NCBI GenBank assembly: GCA_045805805.1
Contig: JBJMKO010000133.1
Coordinates: forward strand, 4,583-68,582
From: VRUE01 sp045805805
GTDB lineage: Bacteria; Actinomycetota; Thermoleophilia; Solirubrobacterales; 70-9
DNA length: 64,000 nt
Direction of reading: 5' to 3'
The translations under genes and the position numbers were made by a program. The notes below the pieces were generated by a model. The model searched no databases, was not told where the DNA came from, and saw only the letters and a program-made list of their open reading frames with translations. This document shows, in pieces, positions 42,746-50,875 of the stretch. How positions within the stretch are numbered: position 1 is the first letter of the stretch; each line of letters begins with the position of its first letter.

Positions 42746-44158
42746 TCAGCGCCAGCTTTCGTGGCGGATCTCGCCTTTGGGTCCGCGGACGATGTGTATC
42801 CCGTCAAGCTCGTGGTCGGCGCCCGGGAAGTCGCTGCGCAGGTGGCCGCCGCGCGACTCGCGCCGCGCCAGCGCGCAGGCCGCGATCGCGGTGGCCAGCG
42901 GGTAGGGGTCGCCGAGCAGTCCCTCGAGCTGCTCGGGGCGGCGAATCGGGCCGGCGTGGGTCCAGACCGCCTCGCGCGTCGCCTCGGTTGGCGGCTCGAA
43001 GCGCCAGTTACCGGGATCGGGTGGGTTGCTTGCGGCGTTCTCCCCGAGGGCCGCTGTGGCCGCGCGTCCGCCGAAGACGAAGCACTCGCTGAGCGAGTTG
43101 GAGGCCAGCCGGTTGGCGCCATGCAGGCCGGTGCACGAGCACTCGCCGACGGCGGAGAGGCCGGGCAGGGAAGATCGCCCGTCGAGGTCGACCGCGATGC
43201 CGCCCATCGTGTAGTGGGCCGCGGGGGAGACGGGTACCGCCTCCGCGATCGGGTCGAGCCCGGCCTCGGCGAGCGACTCGAAGACGTTGGGAAAGCGGGC
43301 CGGGTCGAGCGCGCGCAGGTCGAGCACGACGGCGTCGGTGCCGTCGGCCTCGAGGCGGTCGAGGATCGCCGCGGTTACCGCGTCGCGGGGGGCGAGCTCG
43401 TCGGTGAAGCGGCGCCCGGACGCGTCGAGCAGGGCAGCCCCCTCGCCGCGCACCGCCTCGGTTATCAGCAGTCCGTCGAAGCGGGTACCGGGCATGTGGA
43501 GGGCGGTGGGGTGGAACTGGCAGAACTCGAGGTCGGCCAGGTCGGCGCCGGCCGCCGCGGCCATCGTCGGGCCGGCGCCGATCGCGCCCCAGGGATTGGT
43601 CGTGCGCCGCCAGAGGGCGGCTGCCCCCCCGGTGGCCAGCACCGTCGCGGCCGCGACGATCGGGCCACCGTCGGTGAGCACGCCGTGACAGCGTTCGCCA
43701 TCGCTCCACAGTGCTGCCATCGAGGTCCGCTCGCGCACCTCGATCCGTCGCTCGGCGGCGACCATCGCGGCGAGCTTCGAGGTGATCTCGTGGCCGGTCG
43801 CGCTGCCGCCCGAGTGGACGATGCGGCGCCGGGTGTGGCCTCCCTCGAGGCCAAGGGAGAGCTCGCCGTCCGTACCTAAGTCGAACTCGACACCCCGCGT
43901 GGTCAACTCGCGAACCGCTGCGGGCGCCTCGTCGACCAGAGCCTGGACCGCCGAGGGCCGGCAGAGGCCCCGGCCGGCGGCGATCGTGTCGGCGGCGTGC
44001 TGGGCCGGGGTGTCGCCGGGCTCCAGGGCCGCGGCAAGGCCGCCCTGCGCCCAGAAGCTCGCGCTCTGCGAGAGCGGCGTGCGTGAGATCAGACAAACGT
44101 CGCCACCGCCCTCCGCCGCCTGCAGGGCAGTCCAGAGCCCGGCCGCGCCGCCGCCCAC
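42746..44158 (-). CDS. nadB: L-aspartate oxidase
   Basis: A flavoprotein that oxidises aspartate to iminoaspartate for NAD synthesis. FAD motif VVGGGAAGLWTAL, then SASFWAQGGLAAAL, HPTALHMPGTRF, and the C-terminal SLSECFVFGGRAA. The GTG at 44158 would cut off the first strand of the Rossmann fold. The frame continues upstream as APRVEFDVAV to an ATA codon at 44191 that overlaps the previous stop (TAG at 44190-44188), and no ATG, GTG or TTG is available, so ATA may be the true start. nadA and nadC are not in the window. Confidence 0.9.
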   Translation of the reverse strand: MGGGAAGLWTALQAAEGGGDVCLISRTPLSQSASFWAQGGLAAALEPGDTPAQHAADTIAAGRGLCRPSAVQALVDEAPAAVRELTTRGVEFDLGTDGELSLGLEGGHTRRRIVHSGGSATGHEITSKLAAMVAAERRIEVRERTSMAALWSDGERCHGVLTDGGPIVAAATVLATGGAAALWRRTTNPWGAIGAGPTMAAAAGADLADLEFCQFHPTALHMPGTRFDGLLITEAVRGEGAALLDASGRRFTDELAPRDAVTAAILDRLEADGTDAVVLDLRALDPARFPNVFESLAEAGLDPIAEAVPVSPAAHYTMGGIAVDLDGRSSLPGLSAVGECSCTGLHGANRLASNSLSECFVFGGRAATAALGENAASNPPDPGNWRFEPPTEATREAVWTHAGPIRRPEQLEGLLGDPYPLATAIAACALARRESRGGHLRSDFPGADHELDGIHIVRGPKGEIRHESWR

Positions 44159-44187
44159 GACGGCGACGTCGAACTCGACTCTGGGCG

Positions 44188-44628
44188 CTATCGCTGCCCT
44201 GCCTCTCGCCTGATCGAGTCGACCTGACCGCGAAGCCAGGCCGCGGCCGCCTCGCGGGTTCGCGCCCGCTCCTCGGCGATCGTGCCCTCCGCCTCGGCGG
44301 CGCGAGCCTCGGCCGCCTCGATCCGCTTCTCAGCGGCCTCGGTCTGGGCCTCGATCTCGGTGAGGCGACCCTGGGCCTCAGCAACAACCCGGTCCTTGGC
44401 CTCGCGCTCGCGGCGCAGCTCCTCGGCATGGGCCGTCCGCAGCTCCTCCAATGCCTCGGAGGTGCGGGCTCGCTCCTTCTCCAGGTCTGTCTCCAGCGTT
44501 TCTATCTCGGCCGCCACTCGCGACTCGGCCGTGCTGGCCGCTGCCGCTGCCTCCTCCAGGCGCCGCTTCGCCATCTCCACCTGCGTGCTGAGGTCCTCGC
44601 CCTCCGACCGGCCGGTTGCGTCACCCAT
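44188..44628 (-). CDS. Coiled-coil protein
   Basis: A 146-residue protein, almost all Ala, Glu and Arg in long heptad runs (residues 15-130), with no membrane segment. Such proteins are structural or scaffold-like. ATG 44628 follows TAGATT by 7 nt. Its stop overlaps the proposed ATA start of nadB. Confidence 0.65.
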   Translation of the reverse strand: MGDATGRSEGEDLSTQVEMAKRRLEEAAAAASTAESRVAAEIETLETDLEKERARTSEALEELRTAHAEELRREREAKDRVVAEAQGRLTEIEAQTEAAEKRIEAAEARAAEAEGTIAEERARTREAAAAWLRGQVDSIRREAGQR

Positions 44629-44641
44629 CCCGCTCAATCTA

Positions 44642-45583
44642 TTACGCCCCGGCGAGGACGGCACGGTAGGCGACGATCGTGCGCTTCGCCATGCGGGCAG
44701 CCGAGAGCGATGCAGCGCGGGCGGCGCCCTCGATCCGCAGGTCGGAGGAGTCCAGCGCCGGGCGGCTCGCGGCTGCCCACACCTCGAGGTCAAAGGGCGC
44801 GCAGAGGGTGCCACCGAGGTCGGCGAGCGCATAGGGGGCGATCCCGACCGGAGTGGAGAGGACCGGCACGTTGCAGGCGAGGGCCTCGACGCAGGCGAGG
44901 CCGAAGCCCTCATAGTCGGAGGTGATGAGCACGGCGTTGGCGGCGTTGACCCAGAGCGGCATCTCGTCGGGGTCGATCGAGCCACCGGTAAGCAACTCCG
45001 CGTCGCAGGCATCGGCCAGCGCAGCGGCGCGGTCGTGTCGCTTCTCCGGGCGTGCGGGATCGGCCGGGAAGAGCAGATAGCGGCCCTCGGGGTCGAGCCC
45101 GAGTTGGTGCCGCGCCTCGATTCGCGCCAGCGGCCGGAAGCGGTCGAGGTCGGGTCCGCAGGGCAGCACCGCGGCGCTGGGTACGGGGGGGAGCCCGGGA
45201 CGCCCGTCCTCCGTCGCGAAGAGCGACTTCGAGACCGTCGCGACCAGATCGACTCCCCCGGCCAGCCGCCGCGACATCGGCCCGACGACCGGGTGTCGCA
45301 CGTCGGTGCCGTGGAAGCTGACCACGAGCGGCTGGGCGCCCGCCAGCCGCGCGCACCACCCGACCAGGCCGTAGTGGGCGTGGACCATGTCGAAGCGCTC
45401 GCGCCGCAACAGCCGGCGCAGTCGCAGCGTGGCCGGTATGTAGCGCCGCTTGCCGGGCGGAAAGCCGAGAACGTCGACGTCGGCGCCGAGTCGCCGCATC
45501 TCCCTGATCTGGTCCCGGACCCAGCGTCCCCGCTGCGGGGTCGAGGCGTCGGGGGTGAAGTTGGTGACGACCAGGACGCGCAC
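44642..45583 (-). CDS. GT4-type glycosyltransferase
   Basis: A 313-residue GT-B glycosyltransferase. N-terminal VRVLVVTNFTPDAST, donor-side phrases LLFPADPARPEKRHD and ITSDYEGFGLACVEALACNVPVLST with the EGFG(L)xxxE motif. GTG at 45583 gives the family N-terminus and is preceded by TACGCT 6 nt upstream. Donor and acceptor are unknown. Confidence 0.88.
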   Translation of the reverse strand: MRVLVVTNFTPDASTPQRGRWVRDQIREMRRLGADVDVLGFPPGKRRYIPATLRLRRLLRRERFDMVHAHYGLVGWCARLAGAQPLVVSFHGTDVRHPVVGPMSRRLAGGVDLVATVSKSLFATEDGRPGLPPVPSAAVLPCGPDLDRFRPLARIEARHQLGLDPEGRYLLFPADPARPEKRHDRAAALADACDAELLTGGSIDPDEMPLWVNAANAVLITSDYEGFGLACVEALACNVPVLSTPVGIAPYALADLGGTLCAPFDLEVWAAASRPALDSSDLRIEGAARAASLSAARMAKRTIVAYRAVLAGA

Positions 45584-45731
45584 TGGCTGAGCGTATCCGC
45601 GCGGTTGGACCGACCGGCCGCGGGGATGGCAATTCACGTTGGCATGCCATCTGAGAGTTGGCACATTCGCGTCTTGTTCGGTGCGTTCCGAGCCCCGAGC
45701 ATCGGCCTCAAACCGCAACAGGAGGTAGTCC

Positions 45732-45980
45732 ATGCTTTATGCGCTGATGGGGTACGTGCACGCCGCGATCGACGGGAAGGCTCGGACAATCCGCTCGCTG
45801 GCGGGCCGTGAGCGCGGTCAGGGGACGGTCGAGTACGTCGGCCTGATCCTGCTCGTCTCGCTGCTGATGGTGGGGATGGTCGCCGCGATGAAGGGCTTCA
45901 ACGGCAAGCAGGGGACCGAGCTGGCGGACGTGATCGTCAACAAGATCAAGGAGGCCGTCGACAAGGTGGCGTTCAAATGA
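45732..45980 (+). CDS. Flp/TadE-type pilin-like protein
   Basis: An 82-residue protein with a class III leader: GRERGQGTVEYVGLILLVSLLMV, in which a prepilin peptidase would cut after Gly and leave a helix beginning with Glu at position +5. The short helix and C-terminal polar tail fit Flp-type pilins. Good SD (AGGAGG) 7 nt upstream. No tad cluster is nearby, so it may depend on genes elsewhere. Confidence 0.75.
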   Translation: MLYALMGYVHAAIDGKARTIRSLAGRERGQGTVEYVGLILLVSLLMVGMVAAMKGFNGKQGTELADVIVNKIKEAVDKVAFK

Positions 45981-45990
45981 GGATGGAGGA

Positions 45991-46014
45991 GGGGCGGCTC
46001 GTGCGGGCCGCCCC
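45991..46014. terminator. Hairpin after the pilin gene
   Basis: GGGGCGGC (45991-45998) and GCCGCCCC (46007-46014) form an 8-bp stem, 10 nt past the pilin stop. No T-run follows. Confidence 0.45.
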
Positions 46015-46097
46015 CCTGCCCATTCCCGCGCTGGGCAGACTGGTGAATCCCTTGCAGATTGGTGTGCGCGGGATTCCGTCGGGTGCGGGACGTACGC

Positions 46098-46108
46098 TGT
46101 ATTACAGT
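46098..46108. promoter_or_regulatory. Candidate VapB operator
   Basis: CTGTA and TACAG (46098-46108) flank one base and abut the antitoxin ATG. Ribbon-helix-helix antitoxins often bind such dyads at their own start. Confidence 0.4.
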
Positions 46109-46342
46109 ATGACGCATCGAACCCAGCTATATCTGAACGAGGGCCAATACCGCTGGCTGAAGCAGCGCGCGGGGAAAGCCGGCAGCATCGCCGCCGTCGT
46201 CCGCGACCTGATCGATGCCGAGCGGGCGCGCGGGCTCGACCCCGGTGCAGACCCCCTGTTGAGCTATCTCGTAGACGAGGCGCCTGGGCAAGGTCGGGAA
46301 AAGACCAGCGTCAGCACTCTCGACCGCGATATCTACGGCTGA
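46109..46342 (+). CDS. VapB-type antitoxin
   Basis: A 77-residue protein with a ribbon-helix-helix-like start (TQLYLNEGQYRWLKQRAGKAGSIAAVVRDLI) and a tail that would bind the toxin. It overlaps the PIN-toxin start in TGATG. The pair is a type II toxin-antitoxin module. Confidence 0.82.
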   Translation: MTHRTQLYLNEGQYRWLKQRAGKAGSIAAVVRDLIDAERARGLDPGADPLLSYLVDEAPGQGREKTSVSTLDRDIYG

Positions 46343-46761
46343 TGAAGTCGGTATTCGTCGACACCAGCGCCTTCGTCGCGCTGCGCAATTCCTCGGAGGC
46401 CGAGCACGAGGCGGCGCGAGCGGCACTGCGCGGGTTGATATCGGAGGGGGCGGCGCTCTTCACCTCAAACTACGTATTCGCCGAGACCTACACGGCCCTG
46501 ATGGTCCGAGTCGGCCGCGGCGAGGCGATCGCCTGGGGGCGGCGGTTCCATGGCAGCGGCGCGATCGATCTCGTCCACCTGGACCGGCCGACGGAGGTAC
46601 GCGCCTGGGAGATCCTCGAGCAGCACGAGGACAAGCGCTGGAGCTACGTCGACGCCACCTCCTTCGCGCTGATCGAGCGCGACGGCGGCGGGGAGGCGTT
46701 CGCCTTCGACGCGCACTTCTCACAACGAGGGCTGCGAGTCTTTCCACAGCAGAGTTCTTGA
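46342..46761 (+). CDS. vapC: VapC-type PIN-domain toxin (RNase)
   Basis: A 139-residue PIN endoribonuclease. The four acidic residues are present: Asp7 (VDTSAF), Glu48 (FAETY), Asp104 (YVDATSF) and Asp123 (AFDAHF). It is coupled to the antitoxin, so antitoxin is made first. Target RNA unknown. Confidence 0.88.
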   Translation: MKSVFVDTSAFVALRNSSEAEHEAARAALRGLISEGAALFTSNYVFAETYTALMVRVGRGEAIAWGRRFHGSGAIDLVHLDRPTEVRAWEILEQHEDKRWSYVDATSFALIERDGGGEAFAFDAHFSQRGLRVFPQQSS

Positions 46762-46843
46762 CTATTCAGGCATTAGCTCCCTATGCTCCTGGTCACGCTC
46801 GCGCGTCATCTCAAGTCTGACGCCAGGGCTACCCCAGTGGGCC

Positions 46844-46872
46844 GGAAGGGCCGCGCTCGTCGCGGCCCTTCC
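46844..46872. terminator. GC-rich hairpin after vapBC
   Basis: GGAAGGGCCGCG (46844-46855) pairs with CGCGGCCCTTCC (46861-46872) with a 5-nt loop. It sits between the toxin stop and the rph promoter (TAGACT, 46907-46912). Most likely the terminator of the toxin-antitoxin unit. Confidence 0.7.
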
Positions 46873-46918
46873 GCGTTGATCCGCTCGCCTTTCGCCCGCG
46901 CTGACTTAGACTCGCGCA

Positions 46919-47647
46919 ATGCCAGCCTCCCGCAGCTACGACCGGGCTCCCGCCGACATCCGGCCGGTCTCGATCGATCCCGGCTTTGTCGAGACCGCCG
47001 ATGGCTCGGCTCTGATCACGCTGGGCCGGACCAGGGTGATCTGCACCGCCTCCGTCGATCGCTCGGTGCCACGCTGGATGCAGGGTCGTGGCAAAGGCTG
47101 GATCACGGCCGAGTACGCGATGCTCCCTGCCTCTACCGGCGACCGCAAGGCCCGCGACGTCGCCAAGGGCAAGCAGGACGGTCGCGGGGTCGAGATCCAG
47201 CGGCTGATCGGGCGTTCGCTGCGCGTCGTCGTCGACTTCAAGGCTCTTGGCGAACGCAGCGTCTATGTCGATTGCGACGTGCTGCAGGCCGATGGTGGCA
47301 CCCGCTGCGCGGCGATCACGGGGGGCTACGTCGCCCTGCGTCTCGCCCTTCAAAAACTGCTCGATGCGGGCGCGATCGAGACGATGCCGCTCACCGGCTC
47401 GGTCGCCGCTGTGAGCGTCGGCATGGTCGACGGCCGGGCACTGTGCGACCTCGACTACTCGGAGGACTCGACGGCTGAGGTGGACGCCAACGTGGTGATG
47501 ACCAGCGACGGCGGCCTGGTCGAGGTGCAGGCGACGGCCGAGCGCACGCCGCTCTCGCGAGCCTCGCTGGACGAGCTGCTCGGCCTTGCCGATATGGGCA
47601 TCTCACGCCTGCGCCAGGTTCAAGAGCAGGTTGCCGGCAAGGGGTAG
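46919..47647 (+). CDS. rph: Ribonuclease PH
   Basis: A 242-residue phosphorolytic 3'-5' exoribonuclease for tRNA maturation. Family phrases: CTASVDRSVPRWMQGRGKGW, GRSLRVVVDF, DCDVLQADGGTRCAAITGG, and DLDYSEDSTAEVDANVVM. Length is normal. ATG follows TAGACT by 6 nt (leaderless pattern). It is followed by rdgB, a usual pairing. Confidence 0.97.
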   Translation: MPASRSYDRAPADIRPVSIDPGFVETADGSALITLGRTRVICTASVDRSVPRWMQGRGKGWITAEYAMLPASTGDRKARDVAKGKQDGRGVEIQRLIGRSLRVVVDFKALGERSVYVDCDVLQADGGTRCAAITGGYVALRLALQKLLDAGAIETMPLTGSVAAVSVGMVDGRALCDLDYSEDSTAEVDANVVMTSDGGLVEVQATAERTPLSRASLDELLGLADMGISRLRQVQEQVAGKG

Positions 47648-47666
47648 CCGCGATGGGTGGTACCGA

Positions 47667-48266
47667 TTGATCTTCGCCACCGCCAACAAGCACAAGCTGC
47701 GCGAGATGCGCGAGCTGCTCCCGGGTCTGGACCTGGAGCCGCTGCCGGATGGGCTCGAGCTGCCCCCGGAGGAGGGTGAGTCCTACGCCGCGATCGCGCT
47801 GGACAAGGCGCGAACGGCCCACGCCGCCACCGGATCGGCGGCGATCGGCGACGACTCGGGCATCGAGGCGGCCGATCTTGGCGGACGACCGGGGATCCAC
47901 TCCGCTCGCTACGGCGGGTTGGAGGCGACCGACGAGGAGAACCTGGAGAAGCTGCTGCGCGAGGTCGGGGAGGTGGGAGGGGATCGGCGAGCCGCGTACC
48001 ACTGTGCCCTTGCACTGGTCGAAGCGGACGGATCCGAGCGCGTCTTCGAGGCTCGCTGCGAGGGGCGTCTGATTGAGGCTCGGCGCGGCGAGGGCGGCTT
48101 CGGCTACGACCCGGCTTTCGTCCCCGACGCGACCGGCCCGGACGACAACCGCACGATGTCGGAGCTGAGCCAGGCGGAGAAGAACGAGATCAGCCATCGC
48201 GGTGCCGCCGCGAGGCTGCTGTCTGCCCACCTCAGCTCCGGCGAGGTGGCGCCGGGCGGGCGATGA
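47667..48266 (+). CDS. rdgB: XTP/dITP diphosphatase (RdgB/HAM1)
   Basis: A 199-residue nucleotide sanitation enzyme. Motifs: FATANKHKLREM, GDDSGIEAADLGGRPGIHSARY, GEGGFGYDPAF and SHRGAA. TTG at 47667 is the only start that fits the family N-terminus. Its stop overlaps the next ATG in ATGA. Confidence 0.95.
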   Translation: MIFATANKHKLREMRELLPGLDLEPLPDGLELPPEEGESYAAIALDKARTAHAATGSAAIGDDSGIEAADLGGRPGIHSARYGGLEATDEENLEKLLREVGEVGGDRRAAYHCALALVEADGSERVFEARCEGRLIEARRGEGGFGYDPAFVPDATGPDDNRTMSELSQAEKNEISHRGAAARLLSAHLSSGEVAPGGR

Positions 48267-49174
48267 TCCGCACCAAGAGCGGTGCAGCGGCGCTCTCGAT
48301 TGCCTCCAACGCGCTGCTGATCGCGATCAAGCTTGCGGCTGGGGCGATCACCGGCTCGATCGCGATCGTCACCGAGGCCGTCCACTCGCTGATCGACCTG
48401 GTCGCCTCGGTCGTCGCTTTCGTCTCTGTGCGGAAGGCCGACGAGCCCGCCGACGCCGAGCACCCCTACGGCCACGAGAAGGTCGAGAGCCTGGCGGCGA
48501 CGATCGAGGGCCTGCTGATCCTCGTCGGCGCCGGGATCATCGTCTACGAGGCGACCCATCGCCTCGTAGACGGCGCCGAGGTTGAATCACTCGGCGTCGG
48601 GATCGCGGTAATGGCCTTCTCGGTGCTGGCCAACCTCGTCGTCTCCACGGTCCTCTCGCGGCAGGCCAAGGAACACGACTCTCCGGCTCTCGAGGGCGAC
48701 GCGGCTCACCTGCGCACGGATGCGATGACCTCCGCCGGGGTGCTCGTGGGCCTCGGCCTGGTCCAGGTCACCGGCAACGCGGCCTTCGACTCGATCACCG
48801 CTCTGTTCGTAGCCGGGGCGATCGTGATAGCCGGGATCCGGATCGTCAGGCGCTCGTCCGGGGTGCTCGTCGACGAAGCGCTTCCCGGCGAGGAGATGGA
48901 CAGGATCGAGGCGGCGATCGCCGCTGCCCGTACTCCCGAGGTCGCCGGCTACCACAAGCTGCGCGCCCGCCGCGCCGGCAGCCGCCGCTACATAGACCTC
49001 CACGTCCAGTACCGCTCCGGTACCAGCCTCGAGCGCGCCCACGAGCTGGCCCACGCGATGCGCGATGCGATCGAGTCCGACATCCGCCGCGCCGAGGTGA
49101 TGATCCACGCCGAGCCAGAGACCTCCCTCCGAGATCCCGACCGAGCCCGCCAGGGCCCTTTCCGCGCCGGCTAG
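48263..49174 (+). CDS. Cation diffusion facilitator (CDF) family transporter
   Basis: A 303-residue divalent-metal efflux protein. Helices 1-2 give SIASNALLIAIKLAAGAITGSIAIVTEAVHSLIDLVAS, followed by HPYGHEKVESL. The first metal site reads HSLID instead of the usual HxxxD; the second (DAMTSAGV) keeps the Asp. A C-terminal ferredoxin-like domain ends with VMIHAEPE. Its 3' end overlaps the convergent DUF559 gene by 4 nt. Confidence 0.9.
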   Translation: MIRTKSGAAALSIASNALLIAIKLAAGAITGSIAIVTEAVHSLIDLVASVVAFVSVRKADEPADAEHPYGHEKVESLAATIEGLLILVGAGIIVYEATHRLVDGAEVESLGVGIAVMAFSVLANLVVSTVLSRQAKEHDSPALEGDAAHLRTDAMTSAGVLVGLGLVQVTGNAAFDSITALFVAGAIVIAGIRIVRRSSGVLVDEALPGEEMDRIEAAIAAARTPEVAGYHKLRARRAGSRRYIDLHVQYRSGTSLERAHELAHAMRDAIESDIRRAEVMIHAEPETSLRDPDRARQGPFRAG

Positions 49175-50064
49175 GAGGACCCTGGCGCTTTGATCGGAAT
49201 ATGTCCGAGTTTCGCGCCCGGGCCCCGTAGGGTCGCGATCGCGACCCGGATTGCCGATGCGGTTTCCGCCGGCCTGTCGGTCACCTGTCGATAGCTGAGG
49301 CGTATGACGTCATAGCCGAGCGCGCGCAATTCAAGGTCGCGCTTGCGGTCGGCCTCGAAGGCCGCGCGTCCGCGGTGATATCTGTAGCCGTCGGTTTCGA
49401 CGATCACTCGCTCTGCCGGCCAAACGAAATCGGCGAGGAAGGGGCCGATTCGAACGTTGACGCCAGGCGGCGGAAGGCCGCTGTTCTTGCAGAGTTGGAG
49501 AAAGCGGAACTCGAGCTCGCTGCGGGTGCCGTCATGAGTCACATCCGTTCCGATTCCCAGGCCGAGCATCGCCGCCTGACGAGCTGCGCTCCTGAGTTCG
49601 GGAGGAGAAGCCACGCGTTCGAGGTCCGAGAACGTGCGCGCCGGCACCGTGACCGGAATTCCAAGGCGGTGAGTCACCTGGGCGGGCCCGAGGGTCGAGC
49701 TGCGGTGCATCCGGATGCCCGACCGCTTGCGCCGTCCGCCATGTTCCGGGACGGATATTTCTACGCAGGCCTCCATCCGGTCGGGGAGCATTCCCCAGGG
49801 CGCGGCGGCGCTTCGGTGGCTGACCACGGCTCCTCCTCCACACGCGAGCGTGGCGGCCGTCCACCGCCCACGCTGTGAAAGACCCTGTCGTCCAACCGCA
49901 TACACGCCGCGATGCAGGCGATGCAGACGGCCAACTCTGACCCGGTAGAGGATCTGGTCCTTGTCGAGCCCCAGGCCCCGGAGTTGCCCCGTCGAGACGA
50001 CCCCGTATTGGCGATCGGCAATCTCGGCAATGAGCGCGTCCGGGCTGGCGCGAAAGTCGGACAT
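49171..50064 (-). CDS. AbiEi-like plus DUF559 (PD-(D/E)XK-type) protein, bracketed by inverted repeats
   Basis: A 297-residue protein. Residues about 8-60 resemble the AbiEi antitoxin winged helix (LIAEIADRQYGVVSTGQLRG, then RGVYAVG). Residues 180-275 are a DUF559/Vsr-like nuclease domain with Asp212 (ADFVWP), Glu223 and Asp225 (IVETDGY) and EADRKRDLELRALGYDVIRL. Both ends lie in inverted copies of a 37-nt palindrome (49183-49218 and 50046-50082). Function is unknown; a nuclease of mobile or defence type is my guess. It is convergent with the CDF gene. Confidence 0.85.
   Translation of the reverse strand: MSDFRASPDALIAEIADRQYGVVSTGQLRGLGLDKDQILYRVRVGRLHRLHRGVYAVGRQGLSQRGRWTAATLACGGGAVVSHRSAAAPWGMLPDRMEACVEISVPEHGGRRKRSGIRMHRSSTLGPAQVTHRLGIPVTVPARTFSDLERVASPPELRSAARQAAMLGLGIGTDVTHDGTRSELEFRFLQLCKNSGLPPPGVNVRIGPFLADFVWPAERVIVETDGYRYHRGRAAFEADRKRDLELRALGYDVIRLSYRQVTDRPAETASAIRVAIATLRGPGAKLGHIPIKAPGSS
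49183..49218. repeat. Dispersed palindrome GGAATAT family, copy 2 (3' end of the DUF559 gene)
   Basis: TGGCGCTTTGATCGGAATAT begins the copy, which ends TTTCGCGCC. It matches copy 3 (inverted) in 32 of 37 positions and encodes the last residues of the nuclease. Confidence 0.75.
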
Positions 50065-50082
50065 ATTCCGACTAAGGCGCCA
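50046..50082. repeat. Dispersed palindrome GGAATAT family, copy 3 (5' end of the DUF559 gene)
   Basis: Inverted partner of copy 2. It covers the start codon and first codons of the DUF559 gene; the GGA before ATATG may serve as its ribosome-binding site. Confidence 0.75.
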
Positions 50083-50104
50083 GGTCGCGAGGTTTTCCCC
50101 CCCT

Positions 50105-50254
50105 CTATGGGCTGGGGAGGAGATTGACCGCTGCGGCTAGACCTACGGCGCCTACGGTTATCGAGTAGCCGGTGTAGCCGCTGATCGCGAAGAGGACGAC
50201 GGCGATCGCGCAGATCGAGACTACGACGATCCAGGAGGCTCGGGCCAGGGACAC
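50105..50254 (-). CDS. 49-residue small membrane protein
   Basis: GTG at 50254 opens a 49-codon frame with two short hydrophobic helices (WIVVVSICAIAVVLFAISGY and VGAVGLAAAVNLL). It is divergent from the roadblock-like gene. Codon use fits a gene, but no SD is seen and the product is too small for a family call. Confidence 0.45.
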   Translation of the reverse strand: MSLARASWIVVVSICAIAVVLFAISGYTGYSITVGAVGLAAAVNLLPSP

Positions 50255-50274
50255 GGAACGGTATTTTGGCCGAG

Positions 50275-50661
50275 ATGCCCGACGGTGAGACGAGAGAGGC
50301 GGTCAGCGGCGGCGCGGCGGCCGGCGCGCTCGCCTATCTGGCCGAGCTCTCGCCCGACCTTCGCGGCGGCGCCATCCTCGCCGGGGACGGCTCCGTGCTT
50401 GCCGCCAGTGGGCTTCCGGGTCGCTGGCGCGAGGACTCGGCAGCGCTCTTCGAGGTGTCCGACCGGGCCGGCTCCGAGCCGGTGGAGCAGATCCACATCG
50501 CCACCGAGCAGGGTGAGGTCTTCGCGCTGCGCGACGCCGGCTTGGCCGCGGTCGCCGTGACCGATCGCTTCGCGCTCGCTTCATTGCTCTTCTTTGATAT
50601 GCGCTCTGTTCTGCGCGACCTGGCTGCCGGGGGCGACGGGCGGGGGGCTGATGCCGCCTAA
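50275..50661 (+). CDS. Roadblock/LC7-like small protein
   Basis: A 128-residue protein with the alternating strands of a roadblock fold (RGGAILAGDGSVLAASGL, then EQIHIATEQGEVFALRD and AAVAVTDRFALASLLFFDMRSVL). ATG at 50275 is chosen because TATTTT at 50262-50267 precedes it by 7 nt. It overlaps the next small gene by 11 nt and may help an adjacent GTPase or membrane complex. Confidence 0.6.
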   Translation: MPDGETREAVSGGAAAGALAYLAELSPDLRGGAILAGDGSVLAASGLPGRWREDSAALFEVSDRAGSEPVEQIHIATEQGEVFALRDAGLAAVAVTDRFALASLLFFDMRSVLRDLAAGGDGRGADAA

Positions 50662-50875
50662 GCCGCACCGGGTTCTGCTCGACCGCGTCTCCGGCTACGC
50701 CGACGAGGGGGCCGCTTACATGCGTCGTCGCCGCGTCTCGCGGCGCCCCTTTGCGCGTCTCTATTACTCGGAAGGCCGAGCGGGCGACCATGCGGCCGAC
50801 TCGACGTCCGGTGGAGAGCTCTTCGTCGCCGCGGGCCGGTTGATCGAGGTCGCCGGGAAGCGGGCGAAGGCGTGA
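50651..50875 (+). CDS. Small basic protein upstream of tldD
   Basis: A 74-residue basic protein (RRRRVSRRPFARLYY) without a known family. It overlaps both neighbours (11 nt and 4 nt), so it is in the same operon as tldD and pmbA. Confidence 0.55.
   Translation: MPPKPHRVLLDRVSGYADEGAAYMRRRRVSRRPFARLYYSEGRAGDHAADSTSGGELFVAAGRLIEVAGKRAKA

Noticed and set aside
46342..46761. VapBC as part of a defence island with the DUF559 gene
   Set aside because: Housekeeping genes (rph, rdgB, CDF) lie between and no other defence genes are seen.
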